This document shows, piece by piece, positions 1 through 8,187 of a DNA stretch of 64,000 nucleotides (within the stretch, counting starts at the first letter, position 1; every line of letters begins with the position of its first letter). The notes under the pieces are model-generated. The model ran no database searches, was not told the origin of the DNA, and worked only from the letters and a program-made list of their open reading frames with translations. The position numbers and the translations under genes are program-made. The DNA comes from Ignavibacteria bacterium (GTDB lineage: Bacteria > Bacteroidota > Ignavibacteria > Kapaibacteriales > UBA2268): positions 62,001 to 126,000 of the forward strand of contig JAOAEE010000065.1 in NCBI GenBank assembly GCA_026416955.1, written 5' to 3'.

Positions 1-1
1 C

Positions 2-670
2 GACACATACTTCGAGGCAATTTCTAATCTTGGGGCTAATAATCAATGGTATGTTTCGGGTGGTACATTTACATCAAACTCTCAAAACCGTAGAGTATGG
101 GTTAAGTGGGGTAAGTCGGGAATTGGATTTATAAAACTTGTACAATGGTTCCCCGGAACATTTTTCAAAGACACAATTGTATGGATGATAAGAATTGCAT
201 CTGTCCCTCCTAAACCATTTATTGTTGATAGCGGTGGTTATTTATATTCCAGCGCACCTTATGGGAATCAATGGTATTTTAATGGGCAAATAATGTTTGG
301 TGATACTAATAGAACAATTGTACCATTACGAACTGGTTATTACACTGTGAAAGTGAAGTCGGCTCCTGGTTGCGAAAGCGAGATGTCCGACCCAATCTAT
401 TTCATAAGTGGTGTTGAAGAAGAAAATAATGGAATTAGCATTTATCCTAATCCATCAAATGGGTATTTATTTGTAAACTTGTCTCAAGAATTAAATCTGC
501 AATATGTCTTGGTAAGAGATATTTTGGGTAATGAATTAATTAGAATACCTGGAAACAAATTACTTAGCGAAAGTGTAATTAATTTGTCTGAACTTTCTAA
601 TGGTACTTACTTTATTGCATTCAAAGTAGGAATATACGAAGTAGTGAAGAGAATTGTATTGTTGAAGTAA
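2..670 (+). CDS. T9SS-exported protein, C-terminal part (5' end outside window)
   Basis: The frame is open from the first bases, so the gene begins upstream and only about 222 residues are visible. Two tryptophan/glycine-rich PKD-like segments are followed by a C-terminal type IX sorting domain. That domain has the usual IYPNPSNG opening, a middle NILG-like turn (here DILGNEL), an LSNGTYFI strand and a basic end (VVKRIVLLK). Such domains send the protein through the T9SS outer-membrane channel for surface attachment or release. The function of the missing N-terminal part cannot be inferred. An internal ATG at 185 lies in the middle of a PKD-like fold and is unlikely to be a start. Confidence 0.85.
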   Translation, partial: DTYFEAISNLGANNQWYVSGGTFTSNSQNRRVWVKWGKSGIGFIKLVQWFPGTFFKDTIVWMIRIASVPPKPFIVDSGGYLYSSAPYGNQWYFNGQIMFGDTNRTIVPLRTGYYTVKVKSAPGCESEMSDPIYFISGVEEENNGISIYPNPSNGYLFVNLSQELNLQYVLVRDILGNELIRIPGNKLLSESVINLSELSNGTYFIAFKVGIYEVVKRIVLLK

Positions 671-711
671 GTAGTGTTTGTTTGAGAGGAAATTAATAAT
701 TTTGAATTTTC

Positions 712-798
712 GGAGAGTTGCCGGAGTGGTCGAACGGGGCGGTCTCGAAAACCGTTGAAGGAGCAATCCTTCCGGGGGTTCGAATCCCTCACTCTCCG
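712..798 (+). tRNA. tRNA-Ser (anticodon CGA)
   Basis: An 87-nt cloverleaf with the long variable arm of a class II tRNA. The acceptor stem GGAGAGT pairs with ACTCTCC and the discriminator is G. The anticodon stem GCGGT/ACCGT encloses the loop CTCGAAA, giving anticodon CGA, which reads UCG. The T arm is GGGGTTCGAATCCC. The 3' CCA is not encoded. tRNA-Leu follows after 3 nt, so the two are probably co-transcribed. Confidence 0.95.
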
Positions 799-801
799 CT
801 T

Positions 802-886
802 GCCCGGATGGCGGAACTGGTAGACGCGCTGCGTTCAGGACGCAGTGGCCTTCTTGGCCGTGCAGGTTCGATTCCTGTTCCGGGCA
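802..886 (+). tRNA. tRNA-Leu (anticodon CAG)
   Basis: An 85-nt class II cloverleaf. The acceptor stem GCCCGGA pairs with TCCGGGC and the discriminator is A. The anticodon stem CTGCG/CGCAG encloses the loop TTCAGGA, giving anticodon CAG, which reads CUG. The variable arm is the hairpin TGGCCTTCTTGGCC, and the T arm is present. CCA is not encoded. It lies 3 nt after tRNA-Ser(CGA). Confidence 0.95.
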
Positions 887-996
887 CTATATATTAAATC
901 AAAATTTTTTGCTGTAAATTTATATTTATTTTGTTTAATACTTTGTTTGATTAGGTTTTATCTCAAAAGATATACACTTAGTACTCTGGTTTAAAG

Positions 997-2370
997 CTAT
1001 TTAATATTACCTCTTGCAAGTGATGCAATAATACCAATTGCACAAAATATCGAAAAGCCTAATAAAATTGAGTTTGCTAGAGAAATAAACTTTGGAAAAA
1101 GGTGGGCTGCAAACTTAGTACCTCCAAGGTGGATAGCAAAAAACATAGTTACAATTCCAATGCTTAATGTTTGACCAACAAGACGCATAGTTCCAACTGC
1201 AGCAGATGCTACTCCGTAGTGCCTTTTTTCGACTGAACTCATTATAGCATTCGTATTTGGGGAAGAAAAAAATGCAAAACCTAAGCCTAAAGAAATTTGG
1301 GCAATAATAACATATTGTAGTGGTGTATGAAAATTTATAAATGAGAGAAGAAACAAACCAACAGCAGTAAGAAACATTCCAAATGAAGCAACATATCGAG
1401 GTTCTATCTTATCAGATAATCTTCCAGCAAAAGACGAAAAAATTGCTTGTGTAACTGGTTGAATTGCAAGGATGAAGCCGGCAGTTTGTGGGGTGAAGCC
1501 TTTGATGTATTGTAAATATAAACTTAATAGGAAACCCACTGCAAAAGTTGCACTATAGTTTATTAATGCAGAAATATTTGAAAATGTAAAAGTAATATTT
1601 TTTAAAAAGATGTTAACTGGAATAATTGGGTATTTTGTTTTATTTTCGAATACTAAAAAGACAACTAAAATAACAATTGATACTACTAACGAAATTTTGC
1701 CAAAATGAGATTGAATTCTTGTAAAACCAAGCATCAAAGAGGATAGACCAAGAATGTAAAGTAATGAACCAGTCCAATCGAATTTTTCCCCTTTTGAATC
1801 CGCCCATTCAGTATCTTTAAGTTTTATTTGGACTAAATAGGCAATGAATATACCTATTGGTAAATTTAATACAAATATACTATGCCAACCGAAATGGTAA
1901 GTAAGAATACCTCCAAATGCTGGTCCAAAGGTTAAACCGAAATAAACGGCCGAGACAGAATAACCCATTGCTTTGCCGCGCTCACCGGGTTGAAAAACTG
2001 ATGTGATTATTGCTGTGCTTGTAGAAAAAATCATAGCAGCACCAACACCTTGAAATATTCTTAATAATATCAATATGTAAATATTTGGAGAAAAAGCGCA
2101 AAGAAAGGAAAAAAATGTAAAAAAAACCAAACCCCAAAGAAAAGTTTTTTTCCTTCCTATGATATCGGAAAGTCTTCCAAATGGCAATAAAATTGATGCA
2201 GTTGCAAGCAAATACGAAGAGGATATCCAAGCAAGACTTACTGCGTCTATGTGAAAATCCTTTTGAATTGAAGGCAGAGCAACATTAACAGAACTGCCCA
2301 AAAATGCAGTTAAGAAAGATGTAATTACCGAAACTAACAGAACAGCATTTTTTATTTCGTTTTTTTCCAT
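997..2370 (-). CDS. MFS drug/solute exporter, DHA2 (EmrB/QacA) type
   Basis: A 457-residue inner-membrane protein with about 14 hydrophobic segments, the length and topology of the 14-helix drug:H+ antiporter-2 family. The N-terminal half has the family motif LPFGRLSDIIGRKK between helices 2 and 3, and the helix-5 antiporter-type signature with GPAFGGIL. It probably exports drugs or small hydrophobic compounds using the proton gradient; the substrate is unknown. The ATG start has only a weak ribosome site. It is the last gene of a minus-strand run dnaA-yitT-mfs, 16 nt after the YitT-type gene. The family assignment is firm, the substrate is not. Confidence 0.85.
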   Translation of the reverse strand: MEKNEIKNAVLLVSVITSFLTAFLGSSVNVALPSIQKDFHIDAVSLAWISSSYLLATASILLPFGRLSDIIGRKKTFLWGLVFFTFFSFLCAFSPNIYILILLRIFQGVGAAMIFSTSTAIITSVFQPGERGKAMGYSVSAVYFGLTFGPAFGGILTYHFGWHSIFVLNLPIGIFIAYLVQIKLKDTEWADSKGEKFDWTGSLLYILGLSSLMLGFTRIQSHFGKISLVVSIVILVVFLVFENKTKYPIIPVNIFLKNITFTFSNISALINYSATFAVGFLLSLYLQYIKGFTPQTAGFILAIQPVTQAIFSSFAGRLSDKIEPRYVASFGMFLTAVGLFLLSFINFHTPLQYVIIAQISLGLGFAFFSSPNTNAIMSSVEKRHYGVASAAVGTMRLVGQTLSIGIVTMFFAIHLGGTKFAAHLFPKFISLANSILLGFSIFCAIGIIASLARGNIK

Positions 2371-2386
2371 ATAGTTTCAAAAAAAG

Positions 2387-3256
2387 TTATATGACGCTTT
2401 GGGGTCTTTTTTTAATGTAACCACCGATAGTATCTTTTACTTTATGCATTACAACGAAGGCCTTAGGGTCGATTTTGTTTATTTCTACAGTTAATTTTGG
2501 AAGTTCAAGTCTGGTGAGTACAGTATATAAAATATCGATATCGGATTGAGGTTCTTTTTCGCTCAGTCCTTTCCTTCCTTTAAAAATTGTAGCTCCCCTT
2601 CCCAAATTGAATAAGATTGCTTTGCGTAATTCCTCAGGATGTTCTGAAACAATAATTACTGCTATATATTCTTCGATACCTTCGATTATATAGTCAGTAG
2701 TTTTTGAAGCAGAAAGATAAGTTAATATTGAATAAAATGCTACTTCTATCCCAAGAAACAATGCAACAATTGAGAAAATGATTATGTTAATTGCAAGAAT
2801 AATATCACCAACAGTTGTATGTAGTTTTCGGCTTAGGAAAACGGCAAGTATCTCGGTTCCATCAATTACCCCGCCACCACGAATGGCAAAAGCAATACCA
2901 GCACCAAGAAAGAACCCCCCAAAGATGGCAACAAGTAACCGATCGTAAGTAAGAATTGGAAAAGGAATTATTGCAAGAGCAAGAGACAGCCCCAAAATTC
3001 CAAATATTGCTCGTATGGCAAGTTCTTTCGATAAATTGTAAAAGGCTAAGATTATAAATGGCATATTGAAAATAATAACGAAGATGGAGATTGGTATAGA
3101 GGAAAGAACAGAAGTGAGCATTGAAAGGCCCGTAACTCCACCGTCGATAAATTTGTTTGGTAGGAGGAAAGATTTAAGACCAAAAGTAGCGGATAATATT
3201 CCAAGAATTAAAAATAGGATTTTTTTAAATTGGTTTAAGATTTCCTTTACTTTCAA
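2387..3256 (-). CDS. YitT-family membrane protein with C-terminal DUF2179
   Basis: 289 residues. About five or six hydrophobic segments fill residues 1-200 and include the family's LLPNKFIDGGVTGLS and GGGVIDGTEILA stretches. A soluble ligand-binding-type DUF2179 domain follows (from about residue 205), with GRGATIFKGRKGLSEKE and a late VMHKVKDTIGG. The family is widespread; its transport role is unproven. No ATG lies near the 5' end, so the reading begins at TTG (3256) with only a weak ribosome site, and the start is uncertain by a few codons. It lies 7 nt after dnaA and 16 nt before the MFS gene, so co-transcription is likely. Confidence 0.8.
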   Translation of the reverse strand: MKVKEILNQFKKILFLILGILSATFGLKSFLLPNKFIDGGVTGLSMLTSVLSSIPISIFVIIFNMPFIILAFYNLSKELAIRAIFGILGLSLALAIIPFPILTYDRLLVAIFGGFFLGAGIAFAIRGGGVIDGTEILAVFLSRKLHTTVGDIILAINIIIFSIVALFLGIEVAFYSILTYLSASKTTDYIIEGIEEYIAVIIVSEHPEELRKAILFNLGRGATIFKGRKGLSEKEPQSDIDILYTVLTRLELPKLTVEINKIDPKAFVVMHKVKDTIGGYIKKRPQSVI

Positions 3257-3263
3257 TTTGCTT

Positions 3264-4685
3264 TTAAATTAATTTGCGAATAATATACTCGTAAGCAGAT
3301 TTTAACCTTTCGTCGAAAAGCAGATTTCGTTCAGTAATATTTATTGCGTGAAGAACAGTTGAATGGTCCCGATTTCCAAAGTGTTTACCAATAGTTTCTA
3401 AAGTTGAATTTGTGAGTTCTTTGGATATATACATTGCAAGTTGTCTTGGTACAACTAATTCTTTTTTTCTTGATTTTGATTCCAAATCATTTGGATCAAC
3501 GTTGAAATAATGGGAAACAGCATTTTTAATTTTATCTATTGTGAGTATTTTGGAACTACGAATATGTTTTGTTCGAAGGATTTCTCGGACAAGGTCGACA
3601 TTGGGTTTTTTATTTCCAATAGCCACTTGAGCAACTAAACTAATAATCACGCCCTCGATTTCCCTAATGTTCGAAGTAACGTTTTGGGCAATAAATTCAA
3701 TTACATCTACTGGCAATTCTAAACCTTCGTTCTCGCTTTTTTTCTTTGTAATTGCTATGCGAGTTTCTAATTCTGGTGGTTCAATGTATGCTAAAACTCC
3801 CCATTGGAAACGACTAATTAATCTTTCATCTAAATCTTTGAGTTCTTTTGGTGCTTTATCGCTTGTAAGTACTATTTGTTTTCCTGCTTGATGTAATGTA
3901 TTGAAAGTATGGAAGAAATGGTCTTGGATTTTCCCCTTGTTTTGGAAAAATTGAATATCATCGATTAAAAGAACGTCCACGCTTCTATATAACTGCATAA
4001 AATCATTCATATTGTTGTTTTTAATTGCGTCGATAAAGTTGTTAGCGAAGTTTTCACTTGTTGAATAAAGTACTTGTACATTTGGATGATTGACAAGGAT
4101 AAAATTGCCAATTGCTTGAATAAGATGGGTTTTCCCTAAACCAGTATTTCCATAAATAATTAGAGGATTAAATTTTGTTTGCAAGGGATTTTTTGCAATT
4201 GCCAAACAAGAAGAATAAGCAAATTCATTGCTATCGCCAACAACGAAATTATCGAAAGTGTAATTTGGTGCAAGATTTGGGTTGTAATTTAATTTTTGTA
4301 ATGCATTTATTCGAACTTGTTCTTGGGCAAGAGCATTCGAACTTGGGATTTTAATTCTTGATGTTTCTGGTTGATTTGTGTCCAATATGACCTGGTATTT
4401 CAACTTTGTGTTTTCCCCAAAAAACTTTGTTAAACCAGTTTTAATAAGGTCGTAATAATGTTCGTCTAACCACTCACAGTAGAATTGGGAAGGTACTTCT
4501 ACAAGAAGTTCGTTGTCAATATATTTGATTGGTTTTATTGGAATGAACCAGGTTCTAAAAATGTGGGTAGAAACATTATTTTTTACAAAACGTAAGAATT
4601 TTTTCCAATTTACAGAAAGATTGTTATCATCATTCAATGAATATTCTGTATCAATTAAAGAACCCGATAGCATTTCCTTAATCAT
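3264..4685 (-). CDS. dnaA: Chromosomal replication initiator DnaA
   Basis: 473 residues in the usual four-domain order. Domain I (about 25-95) binds partner proteins, a variable linker follows, and the AAA+ ATPase domain has Walker A GNTGLGKT (about 179-186) and Walker B VDVLLIDDIQF. Sensor II is in the arginine-rich region after ITSNIRE-type helices. The domain IV DNA-binding signature NRDHSTVLHA lies near 440. It opens the replication origin in its ATP form. The frame can be read from a TTG one codon earlier, but the ATG at 4685 sits 6 nt from a perfect AAGGAGG and is preferred. A 308-nt non-coding stretch upstream must hold its promoter. YitT-type and MFS genes follow. Confidence 0.97.
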   Translation of the reverse strand: MIKEMLSGSLIDTEYSLNDDNNLSVNWKKFLRFVKNNVSTHIFRTWFIPIKPIKYIDNELLVEVPSQFYCEWLDEHYYDLIKTGLTKFFGENTKLKYQVILDTNQPETSRIKIPSSNALAQEQVRINALQKLNYNPNLAPNYTFDNFVVGDSNEFAYSSCLAIAKNPLQTKFNPLIIYGNTGLGKTHLIQAIGNFILVNHPNVQVLYSTSENFANNFIDAIKNNNMNDFMQLYRSVDVLLIDDIQFFQNKGKIQDHFFHTFNTLHQAGKQIVLTSDKAPKELKDLDERLISRFQWGVLAYIEPPELETRIAITKKKSENEGLELPVDVIEFIAQNVTSNIREIEGVIISLVAQVAIGNKKPNVDLVREILRTKHIRSSKILTIDKIKNAVSHYFNVDPNDLESKSRKKELVVPRQLAMYISKELTNSTLETIGKHFGNRDHSTVLHAINITERNLLFDERLKSAYEYIIRKLI

Positions 4686-4993
4686 CAAAAGCCTCCTTCA
4701 ATTTTTGACAAAACAAGAACCCTTCAATTTCTAAAAATTGATTATCATTGAATTCTCTAAATTGATAGTTTTTTTTGAAAAAATCCATATTATTTTTTCG
4801 ATTTTTTGTATATGATATATTTGTTTGTTTTTTCATTTTGAAAATCAATGGTTTCTGTAAAAATTTTGTAAAAAATTGATTAATGTTTTATAAGAATTCA
4901 ACGAAATTCTTTATTCATTTGGTTTTACGCAGTGTAGATATTCAACCAATTTTTTTCTCAAAGAAAAAAAGCAAGTTTGAAAAATAATTTAAG
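4686..4993. other. 308-nt AT-rich intergenic region upstream of dnaA
   Basis: Lies between the 3' end of the DUF2851 gene and the start of dnaA. It is very rich in A/T runs and has no open frame of note. It must contain the dnaA promoter, but no convincing -35/-10 pair was found. I looked for DnaA boxes (TTATNCACA and its complement). The nearest matches, TTATTCATT and TGTAGATAT, each miss two positions, so an origin is not claimed. A weak A/T-only inverted repeat near 4950-4970 is too poor to call a terminator. Confidence 0.5.
4692..4698 (-). promoter_or_regulatory. Strong Shine-Dalgarno site for dnaA
   Basis: Read on the minus strand the bases are AAGGAGG, ending 6 nt before the ATG at 4685. 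This spacing favours that ATG over the TTG directly before it, which would lie only 3 nt away. It is one of the best ribosome sites in a window where many genes have weak ones. Confidence 0.75.
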
Positions 4994-5980
4994 TTACTTG
5001 TAAGGTGGGTTCCCAAGGTAAAAGAAACTCAGCACTTCTCCAATTTTTACAAAATTGTTGCTACTAATCTTTGTTTTTTTTCCAAAAGAGTATAATATCT
5101 CAAGCATTCCTTGTTGTTGCCAAATAAAATTTTGGGGTATATTTTTGAATTTTCGGGTTAATATTCCATAAGAATTCAAAGCAGGAGTGGACCAAAACCA
5201 TACGAATAAACTAATTCTTTGCTCCTCATTTGCAATAGCCAATGATAAAGGGAGCAAACAATTCAGAATAATTTCTCTTCTCAAGTGGCTACCTTCGCTG
5301 TGAATTCTGTGTTTCATAATTGTGAAAAGGCGTTCTGGAATATTGAATTCTACATTTTTTTGGATGTCAATAAGAAAGCTGAGCATTTCGGATTCAACCA
5401 ATTTCCCTATTAGTTCCTCGGTGTCAATTTTATTGTAAATAGGTCTATGTTTTTTTGATTGGTATTTACCCAAGAATGTTTTTATGGAAAGTTCAAATGC
5501 GTCTTTGATTTTCAATTTTTGTAACAATATTTTTGCATCCGATGTCTTGCGTAGTAACCTCAGAAGTGCATAGTTTTGAATTTCGTCAAGTGAATCAAGA
5601 AATTCGTTTGGTTCGAGGTTTATTACGCCATCATCTAAATTTGGTAGTTCATCTTGATTAATTACAAGAGTTTCGAATTCATTGTTAAGGTTTGTGTCAT
5701 TGTTGAAAACTATGTGTATACCAACTTTCTTGTATTCTGGGTCTAAAATATGATTATGCAAATTCCACTCGGATGCATTTTTGTGGAACTCGCAATCGCA
5801 AATAATTATTGAGCCATTTAGCAAGATAGCAACTTCACGAAAATCTGGTCCTTTTTCTTTGTTGATGTAGCCAGGGGATAAAAATTGCAATCTTTTTCCG
5901 CTTACGGTAGTGAATACTCTCGATGGGTCGGATATTAATTTATGTATTTTCTTCTGTAAGTAATTTTCTTTCTCTTTCAT
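4994..5980 (-). CDS. DUF2851 family protein
   Basis: 328 residues. The family's N-terminal block is visible: LQFLSPGYINKEKGPDF, the acidic/His segment with CDCEFH, and WNLHNHILDPEY with an IHIVF strand, a layout that recalls metal-dependent nucleases. C-terminal to this are the helical segments with HRIHSEGSHLRREI. The family is common in Bacteroidota and has no established function; a nuclease-like role is only an inference from the arrangement of Asp, Glu and His. Its ATG overlaps the pyrF stop as ATGA (5977-5980), so the two are translationally coupled and it ends the six-gene minus-strand run. Confidence 0.75.
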   Translation of the reverse strand: MKEKENYLQKKIHKLISDPSRVFTTVSGKRLQFLSPGYINKEKGPDFREVAILLNGSIIICDCEFHKNASEWNLHNHILDPEYKKVGIHIVFNNDTNLNNEFETLVINQDELPNLDDGVINLEPNEFLDSLDEIQNYALLRLLRKTSDAKILLQKLKIKDAFELSIKTFLGKYQSKKHRPIYNKIDTEELIGKLVESEMLSFLIDIQKNVEFNIPERLFTIMKHRIHSEGSHLRREIILNCLLPLSLAIANEEQRISLFVWFWSTPALNSYGILTRKFKNIPQNFIWQQQGMLEILYSFGKKTKISSNNFVKIGEVLSFFYLGNPPYK

Positions 5981-6777
5981 ACATCAACTAAGGTTAAATT
6001 CTCGTAGTAAAATCTTGTTCTTTCGATTATTTTTTGTTCAAAGTCTTTTTCGGAAGAAGCAAAAATAATATCTCTAGAGACATTTACTATTAAGTTTTTG
6101 TTATTATTTAAAAATAGTATTTTTCCGAGGTTCCCACCTTGTGTTCCTATTCCCGGTAAAAGAATGAAATGTTCATTGGTTTGATCGCGAATTAAAGAAA
6201 ATTCCTTTTCATTCGTTGCACCAACGACAAAGCCTAAATTACTTTGGTCGAATCTAGCTAACAGTCTTTTTAGGATTATTTCATAAAGTTTTGCATCGTT
6301 TATTTCAAGTTTTTGAAAATCCGATGCACCGGGATTGGATGTACATATTAAGACAAAGTTTAACTTGTCGGGATATTCGAAAAAAGGTTCTAACGAGTCT
6401 ATTCCTAGAAATGGATTTAATGTAGCACAATCGAACTTGAAGTGTTCATAAAATGCTTTTGCATATGCTTTCGAAGTATTTCCAATATCTGCTCTTTTTC
6501 CATCTGCGATTGTTACAATGTTTTTGGGTATTATCTCAAGGGTTTTTTCGATGATTTCTATTCCTTTCGAACCAAATTGCTCGTAGAATGCAAAATTGAT
6601 TTTATATGCACAAACAAACTTCCAAGTGCAATTGATTATTATTTTGTTGAATTCCAAAATGCCAAGTGTATCCTTTGCGAGCCCCTTTGGAATTTTTTCG
6701 ATTTGGGGGTCCAATCCAATACACAATCTGGTGTTGTTGGTTTTCTGGATACTGATTAATTTTTCAAAAGCTAGCAT
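5977..6777 (-). CDS. pyrF: Orotidine 5'-phosphate decarboxylase (type 2)
   Basis: 266 residues. It converts orotidine monophosphate to UMP, the last step of pyrimidine synthesis, in the cytoplasm. An N-terminal CIGLDPQ strand is followed by the catalytic DGKRADIGNTS block (Asp-Lys-Asp cluster), then LNPFLGID and the phosphate-binding end with LPGIGTQGG. The length and the GNTS-type motif match the longer type 2 (PyrF of Bacteroidota and actinobacteria) rather than the 230-residue enteric form. It starts 2 nt after the PPK2 stop and overlaps DUF2851 by 4 nt, so it is part of one operon. Confidence 0.93.
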   Translation of the reverse strand: MLAFEKLISIQKTNNTRLCIGLDPQIEKIPKGLAKDTLGILEFNKIIINCTWKFVCAYKINFAFYEQFGSKGIEIIEKTLEIIPKNIVTIADGKRADIGNTSKAYAKAFYEHFKFDCATLNPFLGIDSLEPFFEYPDKLNFVLICTSNPGASDFQKLEINDAKLYEIILKRLLARFDQSNLGFVVGATNEKEFSLIRDQTNEHFILLPGIGTQGGNLGKILFLNNNKNLIVNVSRDIIFASSEKDFEQKIIERTRFYYENLTLVDV

Positions 6778-6779
6778 AA

Positions 6780-7613
6780 TTAGTAAATTTCTGGAACATA
6801 AGTAAATTCTTGAATTGGTGGTCTAACATATGAATTATCGATTTTCCTTGGGGGTAGTTCAATTGGCTTTGGGGTTACATCTTCGTATGGAATCATTGAT
6901 AGTATGTGGGCAATGCAATTCAAACGAGCTTTTCTTTTATCATCGGCATTAACACAATACCAAGGGGAAATTTTGGTATCAGTATATTTAAACATCTCAT
7001 CTTTTGCTTTAGAATATTCAACCCATTTGTTCCAACTCGCAAGGTCAATTTCTGAAAGTTTCCATCTTTTTTTGGGGTCGGTTGCTCTTTCTCGGAACCG
7101 CTTTTCTTGTTCCTCATCGCTAATTGAGAACCAATACTTTAGTAGAATAATACCGCTACGGATTAACATTTTTTCGAATTCCGGACAGGAGCGGAGGAAT
7201 TCCCAATATTCTTCTTCTGTGCAGAATCCCATAACTCTTTCAACCCCAGCCCGATTATACCAACTTCGGTCAAAAATCACGATTTCACCAGCTGATGGTA
7301 AATGTGCCACATAGCGTTGGAAATACCATTGGGTTCTTTCACGGTCGGAGGGTTTTTCTAATGCTACAACTCTACAGCCCCGGGGATTCAAAGGCTCAGT
7401 AATCCGCTTGATTGTTCCACCTTTACCCGCAGCATCCCTTCCCTCGAAAATAATAACAACTTTCAACCCCTTATGTTTTACCCAATATTGAAGTTTTACA
7501 AGTTCTAATTGAAGTTTTGCAAGCTCTTGCTCGTAAAATTTCTTGTGAAGTTTGCCTTTTTCGTTGTACTTAGGAATTGGTTCATAATCTTTTTCCTTGT
7601 CTTTGTGCCCCAT
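6780..7613 (-). CDS. ppk2: Polyphosphate kinase 2 (class I PPK2)
   Basis: 277 residues, a single PPK2 domain. Walker A is in FEGRDAAGKGGTIKRI, the substrate segment is PRGCRVVALEKPSDRE, the Walker B-like strand is IVIFDRSWYNRAGVE, and the lid holds RATDPKKRWKLSEID. The family transfers phosphate between polyphosphate and nucleotides. The one-domain length and the lid sequence fit class I (NDP to NTP), but class cannot be proved by eye. The upstream sequence contains AAGGGTAAGTT before ATG, a reasonable ribosome site. It lies between rsmD (16 nt) and pyrF (2 nt), so it may buffer nucleotide triphosphates alongside pyrimidine synthesis. Confidence 0.92.
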   Translation of the reverse strand: MGHKDKEKDYEPIPKYNEKGKLHKKFYEQELAKLQLELVKLQYWVKHKGLKVVIIFEGRDAAGKGGTIKRITEPLNPRGCRVVALEKPSDRERTQWYFQRYVAHLPSAGEIVIFDRSWYNRAGVERVMGFCTEEEYWEFLRSCPEFEKMLIRSGIILLKYWFSISDEEQEKRFRERATDPKKRWKLSEIDLASWNKWVEYSKAKDEMFKYTDTKISPWYCVNADDKRKARLNCIAHILSMIPYEDVTPKPIELPPRKIDNSYVRPPIQEFTYVPEIY

Positions 7614-7629
7614 AACTTACCCTTAATGT

Positions 7630-8187
7630 TTAACATTCATAAGAGAAAAATAATATGTTTGTATCTCCATAATTTTTTTTGTTAAACATTTTGAAATTGG
7701 GATTTTCGTTTATTGTTTCTTTGTTTGAAATTTCAATAATGAAGATAGTCCCATATTTTGCAATCTTTTTTATCCCATTGTGCGAAATTAATTTATTGTT
7801 AAGTTCTAAACCGTATGGTGGGTCCGAAAAAACCAAGTCGAATTTTTTTTCGCTTTGGTAGCTTCTTAAAAAAGAAAAAACATCAGCAAAAGTAATTTTG
7901 TATTTTTCTTTTTCTATGTTTAAAGTATTAAGATTAGATGAAATAATCTCTATTGCAACCTTATTATTGTCTACAAATTGACAAAAAGAAGCACCACGGC
8001 TAAGTGCTTCGATACCGAGCATTCCGGTTCCTGCAAACAAATCCAATACGATTAGATTTTCGAAATTTATGTAGTTTGCAAGTGTATCGAAAATTGCTTC
8101 GCGAACGAAATCGGAAGTTGGTCTAATATTCCTGGATATTTTATGTTTAAAGGTTTTTCCTTTGAAGTTTCCGCCTACAACTCGCAT
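7630..8187 (-). CDS. rsmD: 16S rRNA (guanine-N2) methyltransferase RsmD
   Basis: 185 residues. It methylates G966 of 16S rRNA using S-adenosylmethionine. Family hallmarks are the start MRVVGGNFKGKTF, IRPTSDFVREAIFD, the SAM loop VLDLFAGTGMLGIEALSRGA and the catalytic SDPPYGLE. The frame is open 27 codons further upstream, but that part would lie wholly inside the preceding gene. The ATG at 8187 overlaps that gene's TAA as TAATG and matches the family N-terminus, so it was chosen. It belongs to the run HDOD, PilM-like, rsmD, ppk2, pyrF, DUF2851. Confidence 0.93.
   Translation of the reverse strand: MRVVGGNFKGKTFKHKISRNIRPTSDFVREAIFDTLANYINFENLIVLDLFAGTGMLGIEALSRGASFCQFVDNNKVAIEIISSNLNTLNIEKEKYKITFADVFSFLRSYQSEKKFDLVFSDPPYGLELNNKLISHNGIKKIAKYGTIFIIEISNKETINENPNFKMFNKKNYGDTNILFFSYEC

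Noticed and set aside
6904..7314. 136-codon frame antisense to ppk2
   Set aside because: Opposite a well-conserved gene, composition follows from its codons.
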